Assembly: GCA_012735335.1 (NCBI GenBank)
Contig: JAAYHO010000103.1
Span: 1 to 18,251, forward strand
Length of the DNA stretch: 18,251 bases
Direction: 5' to 3'
Source: Gammaproteobacteria bacterium
GTDB lineage: Bacteria; Pseudomonadota; Gammaproteobacteria; Pseudomonadales; Pseudomonadaceae
Below are positions 1-6,562 of this stretch, one piece after another. The first letter of the stretch is position 1, and each line of letters starts with the position of its first letter. The translations under genes and the position numbers were made by a program. Below the pieces are notes generated by a model. It did not search any database, was not told the origin of the DNA, and saw nothing but the letters and a program-made list of their open reading frames with translations.

Positions 1-236
1 TCCAGCGCGTGGGACATGCCGGTGCGCCCCGGCGGCTCGTAACTGCTGCCGACCCGGTACCACAGCTGGGAGACCACCACCGGGGCGCGGTGATCCTCGC
101 GGACGATGACCTTGAGGCCATTATCCAGGGTGAATTCGTGGGTGGCCTGTCGTCGTTCCTCGGCCTGAAGGCTGCCGGTCAGACCGATAAGCAGAAGAAC
201 AAGGGTAAATACCAGAGAGCGCCGCGCCATGTGCAT
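1..236 (-). CDS. M16 (pitrilysin/insulinase-like) zinc peptidase, N-terminal part
   Basis: Only the first 78 codons are in the window; the gene runs off the left edge. The product opens with a signal peptide (MHMARRSLVFTLVLLLIGL, then an Ala-rich cleavage zone near TGSLQA), so it is probably exported to the periplasm. The mature start reads HEFTLDNGLKVIVREDHRAP and then VVVSQLWYRVGSSYEPPGRT, followed by GMSHALE. This is the conserved opening of M16 peptidases just before the zinc-binding HxxEH motif; the window ends just as that motif (HALEH) begins. ATG 236 is preferred because AGGA lies six bases upstream; ATG 230 is an in-frame alternative. It is transcribed divergently from ftsY, as I recall for a zinc protease gene next to ftsY in Pseudomonas. 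The substrate is unknown. Confidence 0.85.
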   Translation of the reverse strand, partial: MHMARRSLVFTLVLLLIGLTGSLQAEERRQATHEFTLDNGLKVIVREDHRAPVVVSQLWYRVGSSYEPPGRTGMSHAL

Positions 237-359
237 GTTGAATCCTGTAGCTGCGAGGGTCATACCGCCGGTGACGGAAGTGGGGTAGGATAACCCATCA
301 TTTAACGCGCAGGCCAAGACTGTCCACAGGCCCGCGCCAGACTCAGATAGTGATCGACA

Positions 360-1628
360 ATGTTTGGTTCCAAAGACAAGCCAGAACACCCCCAGCAGGA
401 CCCCGAGCGCAGCAACGACGGCAAGGGCGGCAAGAAAGGCCTTTTCGGCTGGATGCGCCGCAAGACCGAGGAGCCGAGTGCGCCGGTGCCAGCCGCCGAG
501 CCACCCGCGCCCAGTGCCGAGCCGGTGGCCGCGCAACCGGAGCCGACAGCTGCTGCCCCGGCCCAGCAACCCGCTGCGCAGCCAGAGCCTGCGGCACCGG
601 TGGAAAGCCACGACCAGGCCGCACGTCAGGCCGCCGCCGAGCTGTTTTCCGGCCTGGGCCAGGCGGTGGATGAGCCGCCTGCGGTTGAAAAGCCAGCGGC
701 CGAGTCCAAGGGCTTCTTTGCCCGCATGCGCGCCGGACTGTCGAAGACCAGCGCCAACCTCGGCGAGGGCATGGCCAACCTGTTCCTCGGTGAGAAGGAA
801 ATCGATGACGAGCTGCTGGAGGAGATGGAAACCCGTCTGCTGATGGCCGACGTCGGTATCGAGGCCACCACCCTGATCATGGATTCCCTGCAGCAACGGG
901 TACGCCGCCGCGAGCTGTCCAACCGCAATGCCCTGTACCGGGCGCTGCAGAACGAGCTGGAAAGTCTGCTCACCGACGTGGCCAGACCCATGCAGGTGGA
1001 TGCCGACAAGAAGCCCTATGTGATCCTCGTGGTCGGGGTGAACGGGGTGGGCAAGACCACCACCATCGGCAAACTGGCCAAACGGCTGCAGGGTGAGGGC
1101 AAGCAGGTGATGCTGGCTGCCGGTGATACCTTCCGCGCTGCGGCAGTGGAGCAGTTGCAGGTGTGGGGTGAGCGCAACAATATCCCGGTGATTGCCCAGC
1201 ACACCGGTGCCGATTCCGCCTCGGTGGTGTTCGATGGCCTGCAGGCTGCGAAATCCCGAGGAGTGGATGTGCTGATTGCCGATACTGCCGGCCGTCTGCA
1301 CAACAAGGACAACCTCATGGATGAGCTGAAGAAGGTCAAGCGGGTCATGGCCAAGCTCGACCCGGAGGCACCGCACGAGGTGCTGCTGGTGCTGGATGCC
1401 GGTACCGGGCAGAACGCCATCAGCCAGACCAAGCTGTTTGATCAGGCGGTGGGCCTGAGCGGGCTGGTACTGACCAAGCTGGACGGCACCGCCAAGGGCG
1501 GGGTGATCTTTGCGCTGGCCAAGCAGTTCGGCCTGCCGATCCGCTTTATCGGGGTGGGCGAGCAGATTGATGATCTGCGGCCGTTCACCGCGCCGGAGTT
1601 CGTCAAGGCGTTGTTCGGACGCGAGTAA
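360..1628 (+). CDS. ftsY: Signal recognition particle receptor FtsY
   Basis: SRP-receptor GTPase that docks ribosome-nascent-chain/Ffh complexes at the inner membrane and hands them to SecYEG. It has 422 residues. Residues 1 to about 115 form the variable A domain, rich in Pro, Ala, Glu and Gln, expected to touch lipid and translocon. The N domain follows (about 115-215, from KGFFARMRAGLSKT). The G domain carries the P-loop GVNGVGKT (226-233), the SRP-specific DTFRAAAVEQL, DTAGR (308-312) and TKLD (372-375), and ends with GVGEQIDDLRPF. All GTPase motifs are intact. No strong Shine-Dalgarno precedes ATG 360, but the alternative starts are in other frames. It is followed after only four bases by ftsE, indicating an ftsYEX operon. 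Confidence 0.97.
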   Translation: MFGSKDKPEHPQQDPERSNDGKGGKKGLFGWMRRKTEEPSAPVPAAEPPAPSAEPVAAQPEPTAAAPAQQPAAQPEPAAPVESHDQAARQAAAELFSGLGQAVDEPPAVEKPAAESKGFFARMRAGLSKTSANLGEGMANLFLGEKEIDDELLEEMETRLLMADVGIEATTLIMDSLQQRVRRRELSNRNALYRALQNELESLLTDVARPMQVDADKKPYVILVVGVNGVGKTTTIGKLAKRLQGEGKQVMLAAGDTFRAAAVEQLQVWGERNNIPVIAQHTGADSASVVFDGLQAAKSRGVDVLIADTAGRLHNKDNLMDELKKVKRVMAKLDPEAPHEVLLVLDAGTGQNAISQTKLFDQAVGLSGLVLTKLDGTAKGGVIFALAKQFGLPIRFIGVGEQIDDLRPFTAPEFVKALFGRE

Positions 1629-1632
1629 GCCG

Positions 1633-2295
1633 ATGATCCGCTTCGACCAGGTCAGCAAGCGTTACCCCAACGGCCATCAGGGCCTCGACAACCTGAGCTT
1701 TCATATCCGCACCGGGGAGATGGTGTTCATCACCGGGCACTCGGGGGCGGGCAAGAGCACCCTGCTCAAGCTGATCATGTGCATGGAACGGCCCAGCGCC
1801 GGGCATGTGCATGTCGGCGGGCAGAACCTCAAGGATCTGCGCAGCCACGATATTCCCTACCTGCGCCGCCAGGTCGGCGTGGTATTCCAGAATCACCAGT
1901 TGCTGTTCGACCGCACCGTGTTCGATAACATCGCCCTGCCGCTGATCATCAACGGCACGCCCCGGGATGAGATCGGCCGACGGGTGCGTGCGGCACTGGA
2001 CAAGGTCGGGCTGCTGAAGAAGGAAAGCATGTACCCGATTGCCCTGTCCGGCGGTGAACAGCAGCGGGTCGGCATTGCCCGGGCGGTGGTGCACAAACCG
2101 GCGCTGCTGCTGGCCGACGAGCCGACCGGTAACCTCGATCCGGCCCTGTCAGCGGAGATCATGGGGCTGTTCGAGGATTTCAACCGGGTTGGTGTCACGG
2201 TGATCATCGCCAGTCACGACCTGCCGCTGATTGCCAAACTGGATCACCGCATGCTGACCCTGGCGGAAGGTCGGCTGCTGGCGGATGGGAGCTGA
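1633..2295 (+). CDS. ftsE: Cell division ATP-binding protein FtsE
   Basis: ABC-type ATPase that pairs with FtsX at the septum. By family knowledge the complex controls periplasmic murein hydrolysis (through EnvC and amidases in enterobacteria) rather than moving a substrate. It has 220 residues, close to the usual 220-225. Walker A GHSGAGKST is at 35-43, the signature LSGGEQQR starts at 138, Walker B LLLADEPTGNLD has Asp162-Glu163, and the switch histidine is in IIASHD. The reading frame stays open upstream into ftsY, but ATG 1633 matches the family start (MIRFDQVSKRY). The stop overlaps the possible first start of ftsX, so the two are translationally coupled. Confidence 0.97.
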   Translation: MIRFDQVSKRYPNGHQGLDNLSFHIRTGEMVFITGHSGAGKSTLLKLIMCMERPSAGHVHVGGQNLKDLRSHDIPYLRRQVGVVFQNHQLLFDRTVFDNIALPLIINGTPRDEIGRRVRAALDKVGLLKKESMYPIALSGGEQQRVGIARAVVHKPALLLADEPTGNLDPALSAEIMGLFEDFNRVGVTVIIASHDLPLIAKLDHRMLTLAEGRLLADGS

Positions 2296-2296
2296 G

Positions 2297-3310
2297 ATGG
2301 CCGCCAATCAGAACAAGCAGAGCAAGCCCGCCGACAAACGCCCGGCCAAACCGGCCAGTGGCGCCGCCCGCTCCCGGCGCAGCTGGCGCCATCCGCTGCG
2401 CAGCTGGGGCAACAGCCATCGTGACAGTGCCCGGCTGGCGCTGCAGCGGGTCGCCGACTCGCCGTTCAGCACGCTGATGATAGTACTGGTGATGAGCATA
2501 GTGCTGGCCCTGCCCATGGGCCTGTCGGTGCTGATCGATCAGGTCGAGCGGCTGGGTATCGACTGGCAGCGGGCCGCGCAGTTGTCGGTGTATCTGCAGG
2601 ATGATGTCGATCTGCAGGCGGCCGGCCAGTTGCAGGAGCAGGTCGAGGCGCTGCCCGGGGTTGCCGCTACCCAGCTGCTGGATCGGGAGCTGGCGCTGGC
2701 CGAGTTCCAGCAACACTCGGGGCTGGGTGATGCCCTGCAGCAACTGGCTTACAACCCTCTGCCCAACGTGATTCTGGTGATGCCGGAAAGCATCGAGGGC
2801 GGCGCCGGGGCGCTGCGGCCGCTGCGTGATCAACTGGCGCAGCTGGGCGGGGTGGACGAGGTGCAGATCGATCTGTTGTGGGTCGAGCGGCTGACGTCCA
2901 TTCTCAAGATGTTCGAGCGCTTTACCGGCGGTCTGGCGATACTGCTGATTGTCGCTCTGCTGCTGGTCATGGCCAATACCATTCGCCTGTCCATCGAAAG
3001 TCGCCGGGATGAGATTCTGGTGGTGAAGCTGGTGGGCGGCACCGATGCCTTCGTGCGCCGGCCCTTTCTCTATCTGGGGGTTTACTACGGGGTGCTTGCC
3101 GGTGCGCTGGCCTGGCTGCTGGTGGCCGCTGGGCTGGCCTGGCTCAACGGTACCGTGCAGGAGGTGGCGGCCCTGTACCAGAGCGATTTTGCCCTGAGTA
3201 ACATGCCGGTGAGCGACGGTCTGCTGCTGCTGGCCGGTGCCCTGCTGCTGGGACTGGCCGGTGCCTGGCTGGCGGTAGGGCGGCATATACGTGACATAGA
3301 ACCGCAATAG
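2297..3310 (+). CDS. ftsX: Cell division membrane protein FtsX
   Basis: Integral membrane partner of FtsE. The 337-residue product starts with a basic, Ala/Pro-rich cytoplasmic tail. The first membrane segment follows (around STLMIVLVMSIVLALP). A periplasmic loop of about 130 residues, expected to bind wall-hydrolase activators, comes next. Three further segments follow: around LAILLIVALLLVMANTIRL, FLYLGVYYGVLAGALAWLL and LLLLAGALLLGLAGAWL. The sequence VEIDLLWVERL-like VQIDLLWVERLTSI before the second segment is typical of FtsX. ATG 2297 is chosen because GGGAG ends five bases before it. ATG 2285, which overlaps the ftsE stop, is in frame and would add four residues. The gene is the last of the tightly packed ftsY-E-X unit. 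Confidence 0.95.
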   Translation: MAANQNKQSKPADKRPAKPASGAARSRRSWRHPLRSWGNSHRDSARLALQRVADSPFSTLMIVLVMSIVLALPMGLSVLIDQVERLGIDWQRAAQLSVYLQDDVDLQAAGQLQEQVEALPGVAATQLLDRELALAEFQQHSGLGDALQQLAYNPLPNVILVMPESIEGGAGALRPLRDQLAQLGGVDEVQIDLLWVERLTSILKMFERFTGGLAILLIVALLLVMANTIRLSIESRRDEILVVKLVGGTDAFVRRPFLYLGVYYGVLAGALAWLLVAAGLAWLNGTVQEVAALYQSDFALSNMPVSDGLLLLAGALLLGLAGAWLAVGRHIRDIEPQ

Positions 3311-3366
3311 AAATTCCCTATTATTTCCGCAATATGTTGATTTTAAAGGGTATTTGCTTGTGTTTC

Positions 3367-3394
3367 GGAACTTGTCGGAACATTCCATGTCAGA
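3367..3394 (+). promoter_or_regulatory. Predicted AlgU/RpoE-type promoter of rpoH
   Basis: GGAACTT (3367-3373), then 15 bases, then GTCAGA (3389-3394). This fits the extracytoplasmic-stress sigma consensus (GAACTT, 16-17 bases, TCtgA) in both boxes and in spacing. Transcription would begin near 3400, giving a leader of about 100 bases before the rpoH start. Control of rpoH by RpoE/AlgU is established for E. coli and P. aeruginosa. Here the assignment rests on the motif alone. Confidence 0.75.
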
Positions 3395-3498
3395 CTCCGA
3401 GATGATACACTTCGGTGTCTGGCCTGTGGCTGATACAGCCTGCGGCCCGTCCCCGACCGGACGTTAAACCGGTCTTTCGACTACTTTGGAGTTCAAGC

Positions 3499-4362
3499 AT
3501 GAGCACTGCTTTGCAGCCCGTACATAACCTGACACCAGGTGCCAACCTGGAGGCCTATGTTCAGACCGTAAGCAGCATCCCGATCCTGAGCATCGAGGAA
3601 GAGCGCGAGCTGGCTGACCGTTTGTACTACCAGGAGGATCTGGACGCCGCCCGGCAACTGGTCATGTCGCACCTGCGCTTTGTGGTACATATCGCCCGCA
3701 GTTATTCGGGCTACGGTCTGGCTCAGGCCGATCTGGTGCAGGAGGGCAACGTCGGCCTGATGAAGGCGGTCAAGCGCTTCAACCCGGAAATGGGTGTGCG
3801 CCTGGTGTCCTTTGCCGTGCACTGGATCCGTGCCGAGATCCACGAGTTCATCCTGCGCAACTGGCGCATCGTCAAGGTGGCTACCACCAAGGCTCAGCGC
3901 AAGCTGTTCTTCAACCTGCGCAGCGCCAAGAAGAAGCTCGCCTGGTTGAACCATGATGAAGTCAATGCGGTAGCCGCAGACCTGGGCGTCGCCGCCCGGG
4001 AAGTGCGTGAAATGGAAAGCCGCCTGTATGGCAAGGACCTCGGCTTTGACGGCGCCGACGACGATGACGACGATGCGACCTACGCACCGGTGCATTACCT
4101 GGAAGACAAGCGTTACGACCCGGCGATCCAGATGGAGAACGCCGACTGGAGCGACAGCTCCACACAACAATTGCAGGAAGGGCTGGCGCAGCTGGATGAG
4201 CGCAGCCGCGATATCCTCTACCAGCGCTGGCTGGCCGAGGAAAAGGCTACCCTGCACGAACTGGCGGCCAAGTACCAGGTCTCGGCGGAGCGTATCCGCC
4301 AGCTGGAAAAGAACGCCATGAACAAACTGAAGAAGCAGATCGATATGGGCGACGTTGCCTGA
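3499..4362 (+). CDS. rpoH: Heat-shock sigma factor RpoH (sigma-32)
   Basis: Alternative sigma factor that directs RNA polymerase to chaperone and protease genes. The frame is open from 3415, but ATG 3499 follows a good GGAG and gives 287 residues, matching the family length and start ([11 protein letters not shown]). Region 2 is clear ([46 protein letters not shown]). The RpoH-specific box [16 protein letters not shown] follows. An Asp-rich linker ([13 protein letters not shown]) lies where E. coli RpoH is also acidic. Region 4 ends the protein with a helix-turn-helix ([21 protein letters not shown]). It is separated from ftsX by 188 bases holding its own promoter, and is closed by an intrinsic terminator. 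Thermosensing by mRNA structure near the start is known in relatives but was not modelled here. Confidence 0.97.
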   Translation: MSTALQPVHNLTPGANLEAYVQTVSSIPILSIEEERELADRLYYQEDLDAARQLVMSHLRFVVHIARSYSGYGLAQADLVQEGNVGLMKAVKRFNPEMGVRLVSFAVHWIRAEIHEFILRNWRIVKVATTKAQRKLFFNLRSAKKKLAWLNHDEVNAVAADLGVAAREVREMESRLYGKDLGFDGADDDDDDATYAPVHYLEDKRYDPAIQMENADWSDSSTQQLQEGLAQLDERSRDILYQRWLAEEKATLHELAAKYQVSAERIRQLEKNAMNKLKKQIDMGDVA

Positions 4363-4377
4363 ATTGATCGGTAGTTG

Positions 4378-4411
4378 AAAAGGGCATCCAGGCGGATGCC
4401 CTTTTGCTTTT
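4378..4411 (+). terminator. Rho-independent terminator after rpoH
   Basis: A perfect 12-bp stem, AAAAGGGCATCC (4378-4389) with GGATGCCCTTTT (4394-4405), closes on a four-base AGGC loop. It ends in TTTT and is followed by a second T-run at 4408-4411. It begins 15 bases after the rpoH stop. The flanking A and T runs make it potentially bidirectional. Confidence 0.9.
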
Positions 4412-4428
4412 CGGCAAAGAGGAATTGC

Positions 4429-5025
4429 ATGAACGCACGACTGGGCTTACGGGTAGGCACGCTGCTGGCGGTGATCCTGCTGACACTGATTGCGCTGGAC
4501 CGCTGGCGCGCACAGCAGGAAGCTACCCAGCCGCTGGGCTGGAAACCCCAGTATCAGGGCAGCCTGTGGACACCCATGCGCAACGGCTCACTGACCCTGG
4601 AGCAGCTCATGCTGGTATTGGGTGAGGGCAGCCTGTGGATGATCAGTGCCGATGGCGAGCCCCGGTTGGTAACCCGTCACCTGCTGGAATCCGACGGCCA
4701 GCAATGGCAGGTGCAGGCCAGCATCGAGCTGGACCCGCAACAGACCGAGAGTCTGGTGCGGGCCCAGGCCTGGTATGCGGACATGCCGGACCAGCCGGTG
4801 GCGGCGGAGGTGGGCAAGGCGCTGGGGCAATACCCCATAGCCCGCCTGAGCCTGATCCCCGAGCAGCCGCTGAAGCCGGTACGCATCACCGCCACCTTCG
4901 GCAACCCCGACTGGCAGATGCCGGTGGAGCAGGGGGAAGCCTGGATCTATGGCCGCGAAGGTGTGGTGGTCTCGGTGGCCGATGAGCAGGCCTGGTCGAT
5001 CATGTTCGGGCTGCGCCAGGAGTAG
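4429..5025 (+). CDS. Membrane-anchored protein of unknown function
   Basis: I do not recognise this 198-residue protein. It has a short basic N-terminus, one hydrophobic segment (about residues 6-23, VGTLLAVILLTLIALDRW) and a soluble remainder without cysteines, probably facing the periplasm. The remainder is rich in Trp, Gln and Leu, with phrases such as LGWKPQYQGSLWTPM and GNPDWQMPVEQGEAWIYGREG. No catalytic motif is visible. ATG 4429 has AGAGGA seven bases upstream; the frame is open back to 4375, but that stretch is the rpoH terminator. The start codon lies only 18 bases after that terminator's T-run, so its own promoter is not obvious, and expression may depend on read-through from rpoH. 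Coding character is convincing because its codon use matches its neighbours. Confidence 0.75.
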   Translation: MNARLGLRVGTLLAVILLTLIALDRWRAQQEATQPLGWKPQYQGSLWTPMRNGSLTLEQLMLVLGEGSLWMISADGEPRLVTRHLLESDGQQWQVQASIELDPQQTESLVRAQAWYADMPDQPVAAEVGKALGQYPIARLSLIPEQPLKPVRITATFGNPDWQMPVEQGEAWIYGREGVVVSVADEQAWSIMFGLRQE

Positions 5026-5053
5026 GGCAGCGCTGCGTCCCACCGTCGCACTC

Positions 5054-5095
5054 TTGATCGGTCTCAATGCAAAGCCGGGCTGCTTGCCTTACACT
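5054..5095 (+). promoter_or_regulatory. Anr/FNR-type box and -10 element of the hemN promoter
   Basis: TTGATCGGTCTCAA (5054-5067) matches the Anr/FNR consensus TTGAT-N4-ATCAA at nine of ten defined positions. A -10-like TACACT lies at 5090-5095, which places the start of transcription near 5102 and centres the box at about -41.5. That is the classical position for class II activation by FNR-family regulators. Anr/Dnr control of hemN under low oxygen is established in P. aeruginosa. Confidence 0.75.
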
Positions 5096-5151
5096 TTCAG
5101 TTTGTGAGCCGCCGGGATTTCAGCCCCGGCAATGATGAGGGCGAGAGACCC

Positions 5152-6543
5152 ATGACGCAGAAAATCACCTTCGACCGTGCGCTGATCGAGAAATATGATC
5201 GCCCCGGTCCGCGTTACACTTCCTATCCCACGGCGCCGCAGTTCCACCAGGCCTTTGCCATGGACGATTATCAGGCCGCCGCCAGGGCGAGCAATGCCGC
5301 CGAGTCGCCGAAGAACCTGTCGGTGTATATCCATATCCCGTTCTGCAAGAGCCTGTGCTACTACTGCGCCTGCAACAAGATCATCACCCACAAGACCGAA
5401 CGGGCAGTGGAGTATCTGGAATACCTCAAGCGCGAGATCGCCATGCAGGCCGCGCTGTTCGACAAGTCGCGCAAGCTGACCCAGTTGCACCTGGGCGGCG
5501 GTACCCCGACCTACCTGACCAGCGAACAGCTGGAAGACCTGATGAACACCCTGCGCGAGTCCTTCAATCTGGATGACAGCGATGATCACGAGTTCTCGCT
5601 GGAGGTCGATCCGCGTACCGTAGCGCCGGTGCAGATCCATCAGCTGCGGGCGCTGGGCTTCAACCGTCTGAGCTTCGGTGTACAGGACTTCGACGAGGCA
5701 GTACAGAAGGCCGTCAACCGTCTGCAGAGCGAGGAGCAGACCCGCGAGCTGGTGGAAGCGGCCCGGGCAGCGAAATTCAAGTCGGTGAGCGTGGACCTGA
5801 TCTACGGCCTGCCGCTGCAGACGGTGCAGAGCTTCGATACCACCCTGAGCAAGATCATCGACATGCGTCCGGATCGCATTGCTGCCTACAGTTATGCGCA
5901 CCTGCCGGAGCTGGTGCGGGCGCAGAAGCTGATCCGCCCGCAGGACATGCCGCCACCGGAGCGCAAGCTGGAGCTGCTGGAGCTGACCATCGCCCGGCTG
6001 ACCGCCGCCGGTTACATCTATATCGGTATGGATCACTTCGCCCTGCCGGATGACGAGCTGGCGCTGGCCCGGGCCAATGGCACTCTGCAGCGCAACTTCC
6101 AGGGCTATTCCACCCATGCCGACTGCGACCTGATCGGCATCGGCGTGTCCTCGATCGGCAAGGTGCACAACACCTACAGCCAGAGTGTGAAGGAGTTGTC
6201 CCAGTATTACGCGCGGATCGATGCCGACATGCTGCCGATCATGCGCGGCTATACCCTGAGCGAGGATGATCTGCTGCGCCGGGAGGTGATTCTGGATCTG
6301 ATGTGTCAGGAGCGTATCGACTTCGGCAAGTTCGAACAGCGTTACGGCATCAACTTCAATAACTACTTCGCCGATGCGCTGGAACAACTGGCGGAGCCGG
6401 TGGCGGACGGCCTGGTAGCCATCCGTGAGCAGGAGCTGGTGCTGCTGCCCGAAGGCAAGCTGATGCTGCGCAACGTGGCGATGGCCTTTGATGCCTATCT
6501 GGGCGGTGGCGAGCAGAAAGGGCGTTTCTCCCGCACCGTATGA
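5152..6543 (+). CDS. hemN: Oxygen-independent coproporphyrinogen III dehydrogenase HemN
   Basis: Radical SAM enzyme that decarboxylates two propionate chains of coproporphyrinogen III to give protoporphyrinogen IX without oxygen. It has 463 residues, the usual size for true HemN rather than the shorter HemW. The [4Fe-4S] triad CxxxCxxC is at Cys65, Cys69 and Cys72, followed by another Cys (CYYCAC). GGGTPT starts at 115, and the family blocks FNRLSFGVQDFD, SVDLIYGLPLQT, GMDHFALPDDEL and FQGYSTHADCDLIGIGVSSI are intact. The N-terminal YDRPGPRYTSYPT is the HemN-specific opening. ATG 5152 is preceded by GAGAGA; the frame opens at 5104 without a better start. An Anr-type box upstream fits its use in low oxygen. 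It ends 19 bases from the convergent cyclic-di-GMP gene. Confidence 0.97.
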   Translation: MTQKITFDRALIEKYDRPGPRYTSYPTAPQFHQAFAMDDYQAAARASNAAESPKNLSVYIHIPFCKSLCYYCACNKIITHKTERAVEYLEYLKREIAMQAALFDKSRKLTQLHLGGGTPTYLTSEQLEDLMNTLRESFNLDDSDDHEFSLEVDPRTVAPVQIHQLRALGFNRLSFGVQDFDEAVQKAVNRLQSEEQTRELVEAARAAKFKSVSVDLIYGLPLQTVQSFDTTLSKIIDMRPDRIAAYSYAHLPELVRAQKLIRPQDMPPPERKLELLELTIARLTAAGYIYIGMDHFALPDDELALARANGTLQRNFQGYSTHADCDLIGIGVSSIGKVHNTYSQSVKELSQYYARIDADMLPIMRGYTLSEDDLLRREVILDLMCQERIDFGKFEQRYGINFNNYFADALEQLAEPVADGLVAIREQELVLLPEGKLMLRNVAMAFDAYLGGGEQKGRFSRTV

Positions 6544-6562
6544 GTCTGCGGGAGCCGGGCGC

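Noticed and set aside
3377..3386. GGAACATTCC near-palindrome as a separate operator
   Set aside because: Only four-base arms, and it lies in the spacer of the predicted AlgU promoter; too short to stand alone.
2204..3388. Minus-strand open frame of 394 codons opposite ftsX
   Set aside because: Gln- and His-rich low-complexity product, antisense to a complete ftsX; no ribosome binding site or domain.
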